From assembly GCA_019744775.1 (NCBI GenBank), contig JAIETZ010000001.1, forward strand, positions 186,001-250,000: a DNA stretch of 64,000 nt, written 5' to 3'. Position 1 is the first letter of the stretch; every line of letters starts with the position of its first letter. The position numbers and the translations under genes were made by a program. Below are positions 9,841 to 18,568 of this stretch, piece after piece. This stretch comes from Candidatus Obscuribacterales bacterium. GTDB lineage: Bacteria; Cyanobacteriota; Vampirovibrionia; Obscuribacterales; Obscuribacteraceae. Under the pieces are notes generated by a model, which saw nothing but the letters and a program-made list of their open reading frames with translations, was not told where the DNA came from and ran no database searches.

Positions 9841-10914
9841 TTACTGAACCAGTATGCCGCCGGCATCCACAATTTTTCTGCCTAAATTTACTTTGTCATC
9901 ACGGGAAGCCGGCGAGTGGTCTTCAAACCAGTCTCTAACGCTGTCGACAACAGCTGCGCGCAAGAACGAAGTCTCTAATTGCAAGTGTCCGTAGCTGCCC
10001 AGCCAACGTACAGTTTGGTCATCAGACGGCATTGCGGATGTTAGGTGAGTCACCATATCCGGTACCACACAACGATCAGAGCTTCCTTGAATAATCAACA
10101 CAGACATATGTGACGGCACGGTCTTACCATATTTAGCTGTCTTCTCGACGAATTCATCAGTAGACAAAAGATCAAATAGCGGCACTTTCTTCAAGATGAG
10201 CGGATCATCAAGCATTTCGTTAACAACTTCTTGTCTTGCCGAAACAAGACTCGTAATGAAATGGTGTAGGTCCAGCTCATGATGCTTATTAACAAGCGCT
10301 TTCATCCCGGAACCAATGTCGGAAGGCGACATATACATTGCAGGATTTACTTTCACAGCAGGAGCCGACAAAATCATCCCCGTAACAAGTTCAGGATGTT
10401 CTCCGGCCAAGCGTACGCAAAATGTACAACCCAGGCTCTCACCAAGAACTATAAGCGGAATATCGGGATATTTCTCTTTGAGCAATTGAGCTAATTTGAC
10501 TAGGTCCGCATAGCTCTTTTCGTGATTGATTTTGGTTTTGTCGTCGCCTTTAGTGCTATAACGCTTTTCCTCATCGAATTTACAGCGACCGAATCCCCGC
10601 ATATCCGGTGCGGCAAAAACAACACCTTCACTGGCAAGCGTTCTTGCCAATACTCTATAGCGTCTTCCATGAAGCGTCAGTCCGTGAATACCCAAGCAGA
10701 CTACTCTGGGCTCTCTATCAACAGGCAGCCATTGATAAACAGGCAAATTCAAGGACTGTCCAAGTTCGCTGTCCTCAACATAAGTAAATTTGCTTGCCAT
10801 TTCAGGGCTAAGCGTATCCTTAATAGATGGAATGGTCAGTTCAGCGCCTCTTACGGACGGAATAGCGACAGCCATTAATGCCAGCGATATGGCCAGGGAC
10901 TTAAAAGGTTTCAT
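9841..10914 (-). CDS. Exported alpha/beta hydrolase (monoacylglycerol lipase-like)
   Basis: The protein has 357 residues with a signal peptide ending near VRG-AE. TGGAG lies 6 bases before the ATG. The hydrolase fold is clear: oxyanion segment GIHGLTLHG, then DMRGFGR, the nucleophile elbow GESLG, the acid region IIQGSSDRCVVP and the catalytic His in SYGHLQLE. This pattern fits Hydrolase_4 (lysophospholipase / monoacylglycerol lipase) proteins. The substrate is probably a lipid ester in the cell envelope (inference). The gene stands alone and is convergent with the cupin gene. Confidence 0.85.
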   Translation of the reverse strand: MKPFKSLAISLALMAVAIPSVRGAELTIPSIKDTLSPEMASKFTYVEDSELGQSLNLPVYQWLPVDREPRVVCLGIHGLTLHGRRYRVLARTLASEGVVFAAPDMRGFGRCKFDEEKRYSTKGDDKTKINHEKSYADLVKLAQLLKEKYPDIPLIVLGESLGCTFCVRLAGEHPELVTGMILSAPAVKVNPAMYMSPSDIGSGMKALVNKHHELDLHHFITSLVSARQEVVNEMLDDPLILKKVPLFDLLSTDEFVEKTAKYGKTVPSHMSVLIIQGSSDRCVVPDMVTHLTSAMPSDDQTVRWLGSYGHLQLETSFLRAAVVDSVRDWFEDHSPASRDDKVNLGRKIVDAGGILVQ

Positions 10915-11022
10915 GGAATCTCCAGACGAGGAAGCCTTGATGATAAGAGCTGACCGCCACTTCCAACAAGAGTTATTAGCTAAGACTAATCAAAATTAGT
11001 AAATTGGTAATTAGGGTATTAG

Positions 11023-11637
11023 ATGAATGGCAACAAAAGGTCGAGAGTCATGCAACGCTTAGGTTTACTTTTAGCTTGTCTTTTGACCATCAACTGTCCG
11101 GCGACTGCCGGAGAAGATGATGACAGACATCGTTCAAGACGGCACAGGCACAGCCATTACGTAAACGGCATAAGAAATTTCCGCGCAGTGCATCCATGGC
11201 TTTTCCGCGGTGGTAAACCACCTCCTCAAGCATTCGAAACAATAAATAAGATGGGCGTTACGACTGTTGTAGATCTGCGCGATAGCGTCAAACTGGCTAA
11301 TGCAGAAAAGGTTCTCTGCAAGCGTTACGGAATGAAGTTCGTACATATTCCCATGTCGCACCGAGTGGCGCCGACAAAGCAACAAATAGACGAATTTCTC
11401 AAGGTAGTAGCAATAGCAAAAGAACACACAGGAAAAGGCTCCGTTTTCGTTCATTGCACCATGGGCGATGACAGAACCGGTTGCATGGTGGCTATATCAC
11501 GCATGGCACAAGATGGCTATACATTTGACGAAGCCTTTGAGGAGATGCTGCATTTTGGCTTCCACAGGCATTTTGATACCTTAGCGTCTGCCGTTAGAGA
11601 GTATGCCGTAAACCATAACAAAATGACGAGCAAATGA
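11023..11637 (+). CDS. Exported DSP-type Cys-phosphatase (paralogue 1 of 3)
   Basis: The protein has 204 residues. A signal peptide runs to about residue 29 (PATA-GE), followed by an acidic/His/Arg-rich linker. The catalytic loop HCTMGDDRTG (C-x5-R) belongs to the protein tyrosine / dual-specificity phosphatase superfamily. The upstream segments WLFRGGKP and TTVVDLRD match the same segments in the proteins at 56679-57272 and 57365-57970. AGGG precedes the ATG by 6 bases. An exported location makes a cytoplasmic signalling role unlikely; a phospho-sugar, inositol phosphate or surface phosphoprotein is a better guess. The gene is convergent with the kinase gene 11642-12652. Confidence 0.85.
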   Translation: MNGNKRSRVMQRLGLLLACLLTINCPATAGEDDDRHRSRRHRHSHYVNGIRNFRAVHPWLFRGGKPPPQAFETINKMGVTTVVDLRDSVKLANAEKVLCKRYGMKFVHIPMSHRVAPTKQQIDEFLKVVAIAKEHTGKGSVFVHCTMGDDRTGCMVAISRMAQDGYTFDEAFEEMLHFGFHRHFDTLASAVREYAVNHNKMTSK

Positions 11638-11641
11638 TCTT

Positions 11642-12652
11642 CTACGGTGCATCGCTCAGTAAGTCCTGCAAGAAACCTCCTGCCAAATACATAAGTAGAA
11701 ATGCCGCAATGAAAATGACGGCAGTAATAATCATTTTTCGCTTCCTTTGTCTTTCAGAAGCTAGACTGACGCGATCCAACTGAACTCCTTTAGTCAGCTT
11801 TTTAAGATCGGCGATAATCTCATCCATTGATTGATATCTGTCCTCAGGCTTTTTCTCCATTGCCTTGAGCATAATCATTTTTAGACCAGTGGAAACGCCG
11901 AGGCTCTGATTGATAGCTGGTGGCGCTTCACTTATGTGCTTATTGGCCGTATCCACAAAGGTTTCACCGACAAATGGCGGCACGCCTGACAATGCCGCAT
12001 ACATCACACAGCCAAAAGAATAAATATCCGATCTTTGATCAACACGCTTGCCTAAAGCCTGTTCAGGACTCATGTAGAGAGGTGTGCCTAAAACAACACC
12101 GGTTTTGGTTAGCCCCTGGCTTTTTATTACATCGCCATCATCGGTCAAAACTTTGGCTATACCAAAATCAACTATTTGAACTTTAGTGTGTCCTTCCCCG
12201 CCACTTCTGGCAAGCATAATATTTTCCGGCTTCAAATCTCGGTGCACGACTGAGTGCTCATGCGCAAGCGCTAACGCCTGAGCAATTTGTAGAAATATGT
12301 GCACAGCTTCCGTTTGTTCTAAAGGACCGTCACGGCGAACTTTACGTTCCAGACTAATTCCATCGATCCAATCCATTACTAGATAAGGCACGTCTTTATT
12401 TATACCGAAGTCGTGCACCTGACAGATTGAGGGATGCTTGAGAGAGCTGGCCGATTTAGCTTCACCAATAAAGCGCTGGCGCATTTCCTCGTCGTAGGCA
12501 CATTCCTTGCGCAAAACCTTTACGGCAAAATTGCCGCCCGTATAACGGTTCTTAACCTTGTAGATTGCACCCATGCCTCCTTCGCTTACCTTTCCGATTA
12601 CGTGGTATTGCTCGGGGAGTATGGGTAACTGATTGTCATTGTCACTGACCAT
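11642..12652 (-). CDS. Membrane-anchored Hanks-type Ser/Thr protein kinase
   Basis: The protein has 336 residues. The N-terminal kinase domain has the ATP loop GKVSEGGMGAIYKV, the lysine in FAVKVL, catalytic HRDLKPEN, DFGIAK and GTPLYMSPEQ, so it looks active. After a basic stretch (RQRKRK) comes one transmembrane helix and only 10 further residues, so there is no external sensor domain. The start is 2 bases after the stop of the exported TPR protein 12655-13647. This implies co-translation and suggests that the TPR protein provides the sensing or effector part. Confidence 0.92.
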   Translation of the reverse strand: MVSDNDNQLPILPEQYHVIGKVSEGGMGAIYKVKNRYTGGNFAVKVLRKECAYDEEMRQRFIGEAKSASSLKHPSICQVHDFGINKDVPYLVMDWIDGISLERKVRRDGPLEQTEAVHIFLQIAQALALAHEHSVVHRDLKPENIMLARSGGEGHTKVQIVDFGIAKVLTDDGDVIKSQGLTKTGVVLGTPLYMSPEQALGKRVDQRSDIYSFGCVMYAALSGVPPFVGETFVDTANKHISEAPPAINQSLGVSTGLKMIMLKAMEKKPEDRYQSMDEIIADLKKLTKGVQLDRVSLASERQRKRKMIITAVIFIAAFLLMYLAGGFLQDLLSDAP

Positions 12653-12654
12653 AT

Positions 12655-13647
12655 CTATTTTTCCGGATTATTCTCAGTTGCTTCAACTGGTTGCGGCAAC
12701 GCAACTTGTGGTGGTAGAGGATCGGCACTAGTCGATGTTACAGAAGATGCAGCCGGACTAGATTCAACGACGGGTGCAACATTTTCCACTACCGGTGGCG
12801 CCAGAGTTTCAGCAGTTGCCGGTTTTGCAGTTGTTTCAGCAGTTGCAGGTGCTTCCGGTGTTGCCGTCGCTGGCGGTGCGCTAACAGTTTCGCTGACTGG
12901 CGGCTTTACCTCGACAGCTGTCGGCAATACTTTGCCAGCGCCGGCATTTTGTGTAATCGACAAATCAACTTTGTCGGCTTCCTCGTTCTTTTTCAAATTG
13001 CGCAACACTTTGCTATAGGTTCTAAGCGTCACCATTCTCTGCACTTGCGGCAAACTTGGATATTTCGCGTAGAGTGCAACTGAATCTTTCAATATAGGTT
13101 CGGCAGCGGCATAGTCATGCTTATCCAAATAAAGTCCTGATAAGTCAGCTTGCATTTTAACAATAGCTCTTTCGTCAGGACGACTTGCTCCTTTGTGATA
13201 GTCGACAATTGATTTTTGATATCCGATTGCTTGATCAAGTTTTTTCTGTGCTTTGGTTGCCGTAACCAACTTTTGCAAAACGGGCACGCGTGTTGAACTT
13301 TTAGCTCCATCTCTCAAAGTAACAACCTGCAAGACGTAGGCAAAAGTTTTCTCCGCATTCGCCCATTGCTTAGCTACTTCGTACCGGCATCCCGATGACC
13401 AATATTGGTTAATTGCCTGAGTCTGCGTATCAAAAGCGGCTTTCTGAGCAGCAGTCATTGCTTTAGTTGCCTTTTGAAACGATTTGTTCAAAGCATTCTT
13501 GTGACCAAGTCCTGCGGACATTCCGGCTCCGGCACCAGTGCCTGCAGCACCGGCACGCAAATCACCAAATTCCATAATGCTCTGCGCCTTAGCAGGCAGC
13601 AAACAGAGGGACAAAAGCAAAGCAGAAGATATTGCAGAAGATCGCAT
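12655..13647 (-). CDS. Exported TPR-like protein with Ala/Pro/Thr/Val-rich tail
   Basis: The protein has 330 residues with a signal peptide ending near AKA-QS. AGGG lies 7 bases before the ATG. A Gly/Ala segment is followed by several helical pairs of TPR character (AEKTFAYVLQV; ADLSGLYLDKHDYAAAEPIL; TYSKVLRNLKKNEEADKV). The last 95 residues are low-complexity Ala/Pro/Thr/Val. TPR solenoids bind proteins; the tail may be a flexible linker or wall-associated. It is the first gene of a two-gene unit with the kinase at 11642-12652. Confidence 0.75.
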   Translation of the reverse strand: MRSSAISSALLLSLCLLPAKAQSIMEFGDLRAGAAGTGAGAGMSAGLGHKNALNKSFQKATKAMTAAQKAAFDTQTQAINQYWSSGCRYEVAKQWANAEKTFAYVLQVVTLRDGAKSSTRVPVLQKLVTATKAQKKLDQAIGYQKSIVDYHKGASRPDERAIVKMQADLSGLYLDKHDYAAAEPILKDSVALYAKYPSLPQVQRMVTLRTYSKVLRNLKKNEEADKVDLSITQNAGAGKVLPTAVEVKPPVSETVSAPPATATPEAPATAETTAKPATAETLAPPVVENVAPVVESSPAASSVTSTSADPLPPQVALPQPVEATENNPEK

Positions 13648-13772
13648 AAGTTCGCCCTATCGCCAGAAAGCTATACCCCTATTATGCATTTCATAATCGA
13701 AGGGCGTAGGCTCTTCACTAAATACGTTACGCGCATGTATCCTAAAGTTATGGTCGTTTTAAGGAGTCATTT

Positions 13773-14165
13773 ATGATGAGAGCCATTTTGAGACTGGTAC
13801 TCACAGCTTTGGCCTTTGTAGCAGTGCTGCCGATGATTCCCGGTATAGACTTTCACGGCAGCTTCCTATCCGCCCTTTTAATATCGCTACTTTTCGGCTT
13901 AATGTTGTGGCTTATTGAACTCGGTGTCGGCTTAATCGCTGCTTTATGGACGGTTGCATCCCTGGGCTTGGCTCTTTTGTGGCTGATTCCTCTATGGGTG
14001 ATTGGATTCTGGGTTTTGCCGGCTCTCGCACTTTTATTAACTGCTCACTTTGTGCCACAACATTTAACGATAACAGGCTTCTGGCCGGCAGCACTAGCCG
14101 GATTGGTAATGATGCTAATAGGTCTTGTCACAAGTAAAACATTCAAACACAGAGCAAAAGACTGA
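13773..14165 (+). CDS. Small four-helix integral membrane protein
   Basis: The protein has 130 residues that are almost entirely hydrophobic, with about four transmembrane helices and a basic C-terminus (KTFKHRAKD). AAGGAG at 13761-13766 precedes the ATG by 6 bases; a second ATG directly follows. It resembles small phage-holin-family-IV / YvlD-type membrane proteins, though the match is by general character only. The stop is followed after 2 bases by the PDZ protein gene, so the two are co-translated. Confidence 0.65.
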   Translation: MMRAILRLVLTALAFVAVLPMIPGIDFHGSFLSALLISLLFGLMLWLIELGVGLIAALWTVASLGLALLWLIPLWVIGFWVLPALALLLTAHFVPQHLTITGFWPAALAGLVMMLIGLVTSKTFKHRAKD

Positions 14166-14167
14166 TA

Positions 14168-14743
14168 ATGAAAATCCCGGCATTACTGTTGGTCATTTGT
14201 GTGTCTGTTCTTGCCGCTCAAGCGCAAGAAGGCAAGCCCTTTGAATTAAAAGCTTCTGAAAGCAAACTTTACATAGATCCTGACTGGGCAACATCAGACA
14301 CCGAAGACAAACTCTTACCGGATAAATTGGCACCACTAATTCCCGGGCATCGCCTGGCTGAACAAGGCCAAATTCAAGAAACTGCGGTGACTAAAGTGAA
14401 GCTAAAAGAAGACGTCAATCACGGCGAAATTCCAGTGGGTGTATTAGGAGCGTATACCGAAGGTGATGACGGCACGATTACAAAGATTCTTCCCGGCAGT
14501 GATTTATTACGTCTGGGTGTTGTCGTAGGCGACAAGATACGAAAAATAGACGGTGCTGTCCACACAAATGCCGACAATTTTCGCAATGCTTGCCGCGGTT
14601 TACCTGGGTCAACGATGATTTTAACGATAGAGCGCAATGGACAAACAGCGCCATATATTATTAAGCGCACCGATGCGCGCCTCTATACAAATGACAGCGA
14701 CGGCTATTACAAATGGTGCGTTGAGCAAATCAAACGCTGGTGA
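14168..14743 (+). CDS. Exported single-PDZ-domain protein
   Basis: The protein has 191 residues with a signal peptide ending near AQA-QE. The central PDZ domain (residues about 85-165) shows ITKILPGSDLLRLGV, then VGDKIRKIDG, and ends in MILTIERNG. No protease domain is present, so it is probably a periplasmic adaptor that binds protein C-termini. It lies 2 bases behind the small membrane protein gene, suggesting a partnership. It is convergent with 14745-15389 (1 base between). Confidence 0.8.
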   Translation: MKIPALLLVICVSVLAAQAQEGKPFELKASESKLYIDPDWATSDTEDKLLPDKLAPLIPGHRLAEQGQIQETAVTKVKLKEDVNHGEIPVGVLGAYTEGDDGTITKILPGSDLLRLGVVVGDKIRKIDGAVHTNADNFRNACRGLPGSTMILTIERNGQTAPYIIKRTDARLYTNDSDGYYKWCVEQIKRW

Positions 14744-14744
14744 A

Positions 14745-15389
14745 TCAAGCCGCTGTTGCTTGCAATGCTAAAGGATTAGGAGTCGGTTCAGCAATTTTCT
14801 TCATCGTGTGACTGTCTGTATGATGAAAGGCTTCATCTCTGCCTTTTATCATCATCACGGTGTCTTCATCATAAGACCAGGTACCGTCATCATTGATTGT
14901 TACTTTGATGCGGAATTCAACAGTCTTGTAGGCGTATTCAAGAAAAGGGTTAGACGAAATACCATTTGTCACAACTCCATGTTCTGCCACAAGCTCAAAC
15001 GATTTGGCGTCTTTGGCTGCTTTACCGATAGCCAAAACCGTTTGTCCACGCGGTATAGCTACTGTGTGAATGACCGTTTCTGTTGCCGGCTCCCAGAGCC
15101 AGTAACCAACTTGATCATGGAATGTTTTTACTTCGCCGGGCTTAGTTATATGCGTGTGATAGCGCAATCCGTAAAGAAGTTGCGGTCCATTAAGTGCTGG
15201 ATCAATCGGCTGCAATTCATATCTCTCCACGTAGATATTTCCCTTCTTGCCGGTTGCCACCGGGTGAAGGTCACTGCCATCTTCGCCATGCCAAATTCCA
15301 GCCATTCCCGTTAATGGACCGAGATTTTTCAAGGTGTCTATATTGACATTGCTCGGTTCTGTAAAAATATCTTGAGGAAAGTCGCTCAT
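14745..15389 (-). CDS. FABP-like heme-binding beta-barrel (nitrobindin-like) protein
   Basis: The protein has 214 residues and no signal peptide. AAGGAG lies 6 bases before the ATG. The family hallmark is the N-terminal LTGMAGIWHGEDGSD (GxWxGxG type), followed by barrel strands such as VGYWLWEPATETVIHTVAIPRG. Relatives (DUF1794, nitrobindin, THAP4 C-terminal domain) bind heme or fatty acids. Several His residues (DLHP; HTDSHTM) could be axial ligands, but I cannot assign one. Confidence 0.8.
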   Translation of the reverse strand: MSDFPQDIFTEPSNVNIDTLKNLGPLTGMAGIWHGEDGSDLHPVATGKKGNIYVERYELQPIDPALNGPQLLYGLRYHTHITKPGEVKTFHDQVGYWLWEPATETVIHTVAIPRGQTVLAIGKAAKDAKSFELVAEHGVVTNGISSNPFLEYAYKTVEFRIKVTINDDGTWSYDEDTVMMIKGRDEAFHHTDSHTMKKIAEPTPNPLALQATAA

Positions 15390-15533
15390 AGTGTCTCCTT
15401 CGGTGCGTCTCCATTACCTTTTACCACGCAAATTAGCCAGGCAACGTAAATATTGCCGATAGTTCATAGATTTTTGGCTATTTTCAGGAATTTAACTGGG
15501 TAGAATCTAGATAGACCTCCTGAAAGGCTCGCT

Positions 15534-17561
15534 ATGACCGATCTCACGCTAATTAGGGATCTAGGTTGCGTGTGGCTCGCCGCACTCCTAGCAGGCTTTT
15601 TCTGCATTCGTTTCAAACAGCCTGTTATTGCCGGTTACGTACTGGCCGGAGTAGCAATCGGTCCCTACGGGGCATCCTTAATAAACAATACTGAGCAGAT
15701 TGAAACGCTGGCCGAATTAGGCGTAGCGCTGCTCTTGTTCGTTTTGGGACTAGAAGTCTCATTTAAAAAGGTCTTTTCGTCAGCCAAGCGTGTTTTGGCC
15801 GCTGCGCTCAGTCAGCTGATAGTTACAATTGCCTGCGCCTGGCTATTTGCTCAGGCGACAGGTCTAGTTACGGCAACTGATGACGGTTTCATCTTCGGCT
15901 GCATTTGTGCTTTATCAAGCACTGTCGTCGCAAGCAAATTGCTATCGGAAAGAGCCGAGGCAGATTCGGCACATGGCCGGCTGCTGGTGGCAATTTTGCT
16001 AATTCAGGATATTTCTCTTGTGCCTATAATTGCCCTATTACCTGCATTAAACCAAGCTACGATAAGTTCAGTGGCAACATCCTTTGCCTTTTTGCCGGCA
16101 TTGCTCATGGCACTCTTCAAGGCAACTCTTCTTATGTCCATTGTTCTTCTTGGTGCAACAAAAGTAGTGCCATATCTTTTGAAATGGGTGACAAGAACAA
16201 ATTCTCGTGAAGTGTTTTTATTAAGCCTCATTACTTTGTGCGTAGGCATTGCCCTTTCAAGCCAGCAACTAGGTCTATCACTAGCATTGGGCGCATTTTT
16301 AGCAGGCGCCATGATTAGTGAATCCCCCTATGGACATCAAGCACTGGCCGATCTTTTGCCCGTTAAAGATCTCTTCTCTACAGTATTTTTCGTATCTGTC
16401 GGCATGTTGTTAAATCCCTCCTTTTTAGTCGAGCATCCGATACAAGTATTTCTCTTCGTGTTGTTAATTCTCGTTGGTAAAGCAACAGTAGGTACACTGA
16501 GTGCCAGAACGGCAGTAGCTAGTTGGTGGAGTGCAATTCTTGTCGGTGTGGGCTTAGCGCAAATTGGGGAATTTTCTTTCGTGTTGGCAACGGTTGCTCA
16601 TTCACTGCAATTCTTGCCCGAAAGCGTCTACGACTTGTTTTTAGCCGGTGCGGTCATCACGCTCATCGTTTCGCCGCTTCTAATGACCATCGTGCCAAAA
16701 CTTCTCTGGCGATATGCGGCCACACATGTAACTGTCGACAAAAATCTGGAAGACACGATTACCACTAGCATAAAAGACCACGTAATTATTTGCGGGTACG
16801 GCAGAATAGGACGCAATGTAGGCATTGCTTTGCGCAGTCTCAATATTCCCATTGTGGTAATCGATATGAACAGTGAAACAATCGAGGAGTTGGAGCGAGA
16901 AGGTATCCCATGCATCTATGGCGATGTCTTCGGGCGTCAGGTACTTTTAAAAGCTGGAGTGAATAGAGCTGCTGCTCTTGTCCTGACTGTGCCGGATCCT
17001 ATTGCCACCATGACCATCATTTCTTTCATCCGCCACCAGAACCAAGACATAAAAATAATTGCTCGCGCTCATAGATCGGACGACATTGAAATCTTTCGTG
17101 CTATAGGTGCGAATGCTGTTGTACAGCCGGAATTTGAATCAAGTATTGAAATTACAAAACTAGCACTAATGAGTTTAAGAGCCGATCATTCAGTTATAGA
17201 AATGGCCCTCAAAGAGATTGAAACCGAGCGCTACAAAATCTTCCAGCATGATTTGCCGGAACTGCCGGAGCTGATTCTCAGCAACGAAAGCGAATCATTT
17301 TCGGGCAATTGGTTTGCCATAAATGATCTGGATGCCGGTTTCGATCTTCGCAAACAAACTATAGGCTCCCTGGATATCCGCAACCGAACAGGCGCCACGG
17401 TGCTTGCTATTAAACGAGACAACCAAACAATTGCCCATCCACCACCTGATGAAGTAATTGGTCAAGGAGACGCATTGTATGTGGCGGGCAACTCCGAACA
17501 ATTACAAGCCTTCGAGACATTGCTCAAGGCTTATCGTTTTTGTCCCAATTTAGAAACTTAG
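15534..17561 (+). CDS. CPA2 monovalent cation/proton antiporter with RCK domains (KefB/YbaL-like)
   Basis: The protein has 675 residues. GAAAGG lies 6 bases before the ATG. Residues 1-400 are a Na+/H+ exchanger domain with about 12 membrane helices (VIAGYVLAGVAIGPYG; LGLSLALGAFLAGAMISES). A cytoplasmic TrkA-N (RCK) domain starts near residue 414 with the nucleotide motif GYGRIG and the acidic VIDMN. A TrkA-C domain occupies about 580-665. This is the Kef/YbaL layout for K+ or Na+ efflux gated by nucleotides or redox ligands. The 3' end overlaps the glutathione peroxidase gene on the other strand by 4 bases. Confidence 0.92.
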   Translation: MTDLTLIRDLGCVWLAALLAGFFCIRFKQPVIAGYVLAGVAIGPYGASLINNTEQIETLAELGVALLLFVLGLEVSFKKVFSSAKRVLAAALSQLIVTIACAWLFAQATGLVTATDDGFIFGCICALSSTVVASKLLSERAEADSAHGRLLVAILLIQDISLVPIIALLPALNQATISSVATSFAFLPALLMALFKATLLMSIVLLGATKVVPYLLKWVTRTNSREVFLLSLITLCVGIALSSQQLGLSLALGAFLAGAMISESPYGHQALADLLPVKDLFSTVFFVSVGMLLNPSFLVEHPIQVFLFVLLILVGKATVGTLSARTAVASWWSAILVGVGLAQIGEFSFVLATVAHSLQFLPESVYDLFLAGAVITLIVSPLLMTIVPKLLWRYAATHVTVDKNLEDTITTSIKDHVIICGYGRIGRNVGIALRSLNIPIVVIDMNSETIEELEREGIPCIYGDVFGRQVLLKAGVNRAAALVLTVPDPIATMTIISFIRHQNQDIKIIARAHRSDDIEIFRAIGANAVVQPEFESSIEITKLALMSLRADHSVIEMALKEIETERYKIFQHDLPELPELILSNESESFSGNWFAINDLDAGFDLRKQTIGSLDIRNRTGATVLAIKRDNQTIAHPPPDEVIGQGDALYVAGNSEQLQAFETLLKAYRFCPNLET

Positions 17562-18166
17562 TTATTCTCTAATTGCTTTTCAATATCGGAAGCTATGTCC
17601 TTGGGCTCGACATTGGAAGCATAGCGCTTAACTACATTGCCGTGCCTGTCCACAAGAAACTTGGTGAAATTCCACTTGATTGCCTCGGTTCCCATAATAC
17701 CGGGGGCGGAACTGGTCAAGTACTTGTACAACGGGTGAGCATTTTCTCCGTTAACGTCGATTTTTTCAAACATCTGAAAATCAACGCCATAATTCTTTTG
17801 ACAAAAGGCACCAATTTGAGTACTGTCTCCCGGCTCTTGCTCACCAAACTGGTTGCAAGGGAAACCCAAAACCTTCAATCCCTTGTCTGCGTATTTTTTG
17901 TTCAATTCCTCAAGTCCTTTAAACTGAGGTGTAAATCCACACTGGGAAGCTGTGTTTACAATCAGAACTACATCACCTTTGTATTTAGATAGGTTTATTT
18001 CTTTGCCGTCTAAGCCTTTAGCTTGAAAATCATAAATAGTCATATGCTTCTGTCCCATGTGTGTCTTGTCGTATTTAGCTGTTTTTCCTATTGCCTTTGT
18101 CTCCGCGGCCTCGGCAGCCTGAACAAATAGAAATGCCGAAATGAGAACCATAATTGTGTTTTTCAT
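17558..18166 (-). CDS. Exported glutathione peroxidase family thiol peroxidase
   Basis: The protein has 202 residues, longer than the usual 160 because of a signal peptide (EAAEA) and a short linker. Catalytic motifs are intact: NTASQCGFT with the peroxidatic Cys near residue 76, FPCNQFG with Gln and the possible resolving Cys, and KWNFTKFLV with Trp and Asn. Bacterial Cys-type members usually use thioredoxin rather than glutathione. The export signal implies peroxide or lipid-hydroperoxide detoxification in the periplasm. Confidence 0.9.
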   Translation of the reverse strand: MKNTIMVLISAFLFVQAAEAAETKAIGKTAKYDKTHMGQKHMTIYDFQAKGLDGKEINLSKYKGDVVLIVNTASQCGFTPQFKGLEELNKKYADKGLKVLGFPCNQFGEQEPGDSTQIGAFCQKNYGVDFQMFEKIDVNGENAHPLYKYLTSSAPGIMGTEAIKWNFTKFLVDRHGNVVKRYASNVEPKDIASDIEKQLENN

Positions 18167-18256
18167 GGCGTAAATTGTGTCATACGAAATACCGCTTTAC
18201 TTCAAATCTTACTCACTTGTGTGCTTGAATTGTATTGTTCTCAGAGGAGTCTACAA

Positions 18257-18568
18257 ATGCTGTCAGCCTATCTATTAAGCCGCGACGCAAGATGTTATGA
18301 GTGCGACAGAAAACTTCTTGCCGGCGAAGTTGCCAAACTAACTCACGAGAGCGAAGAACGCGAACTATTTTGCGCTAAATGCGCGCAGTTGGACAAGCTG
18401 GAAGTGCTGAATAAAGGCAATGCCAAACTGACACGCCTGGCAAGCAAGTATTCACAGGTAAAGTTTGCGCTTCTAAAGTGGTCTCCGCTTTGGAAGGCTT
18501 ACGAACGGCAAGGACTTCTTCTTGAGCCTGAGGCAATTGCCAGAGCTAAGTCGGAGCTTACTTCTTAG
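18257..18568 (+). CDS. DUF2293-type zinc-ribbon-like protein
   Basis: The protein has 103 residues. The ATG at 18257 is preferred over an in-frame upstream TTG because AGAGGAGT (18243-18250) sits 6 bases before it. Two Cys pairs (CYEC and CAKC) about 30 residues apart suggest a metal-bound knuckle. The C-terminal half (LTRLASKYS, then ALLKWSPLWKAYERQGLLLE) matches the DUF2293 pattern ending in RYERQG. The function is unknown; members are often nucleic-acid-associated by guess only. The last 11 bases overlap the ABC-F gene on the opposite strand. Confidence 0.75.
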   Translation: MLSAYLLSRDARCYECDRKLLAGEVAKLTHESEERELFCAKCAQLDKLEVLNKGNAKLTRLASKYSQVKFALLKWSPLWKAYERQGLLLEPEAIARAKSELTS

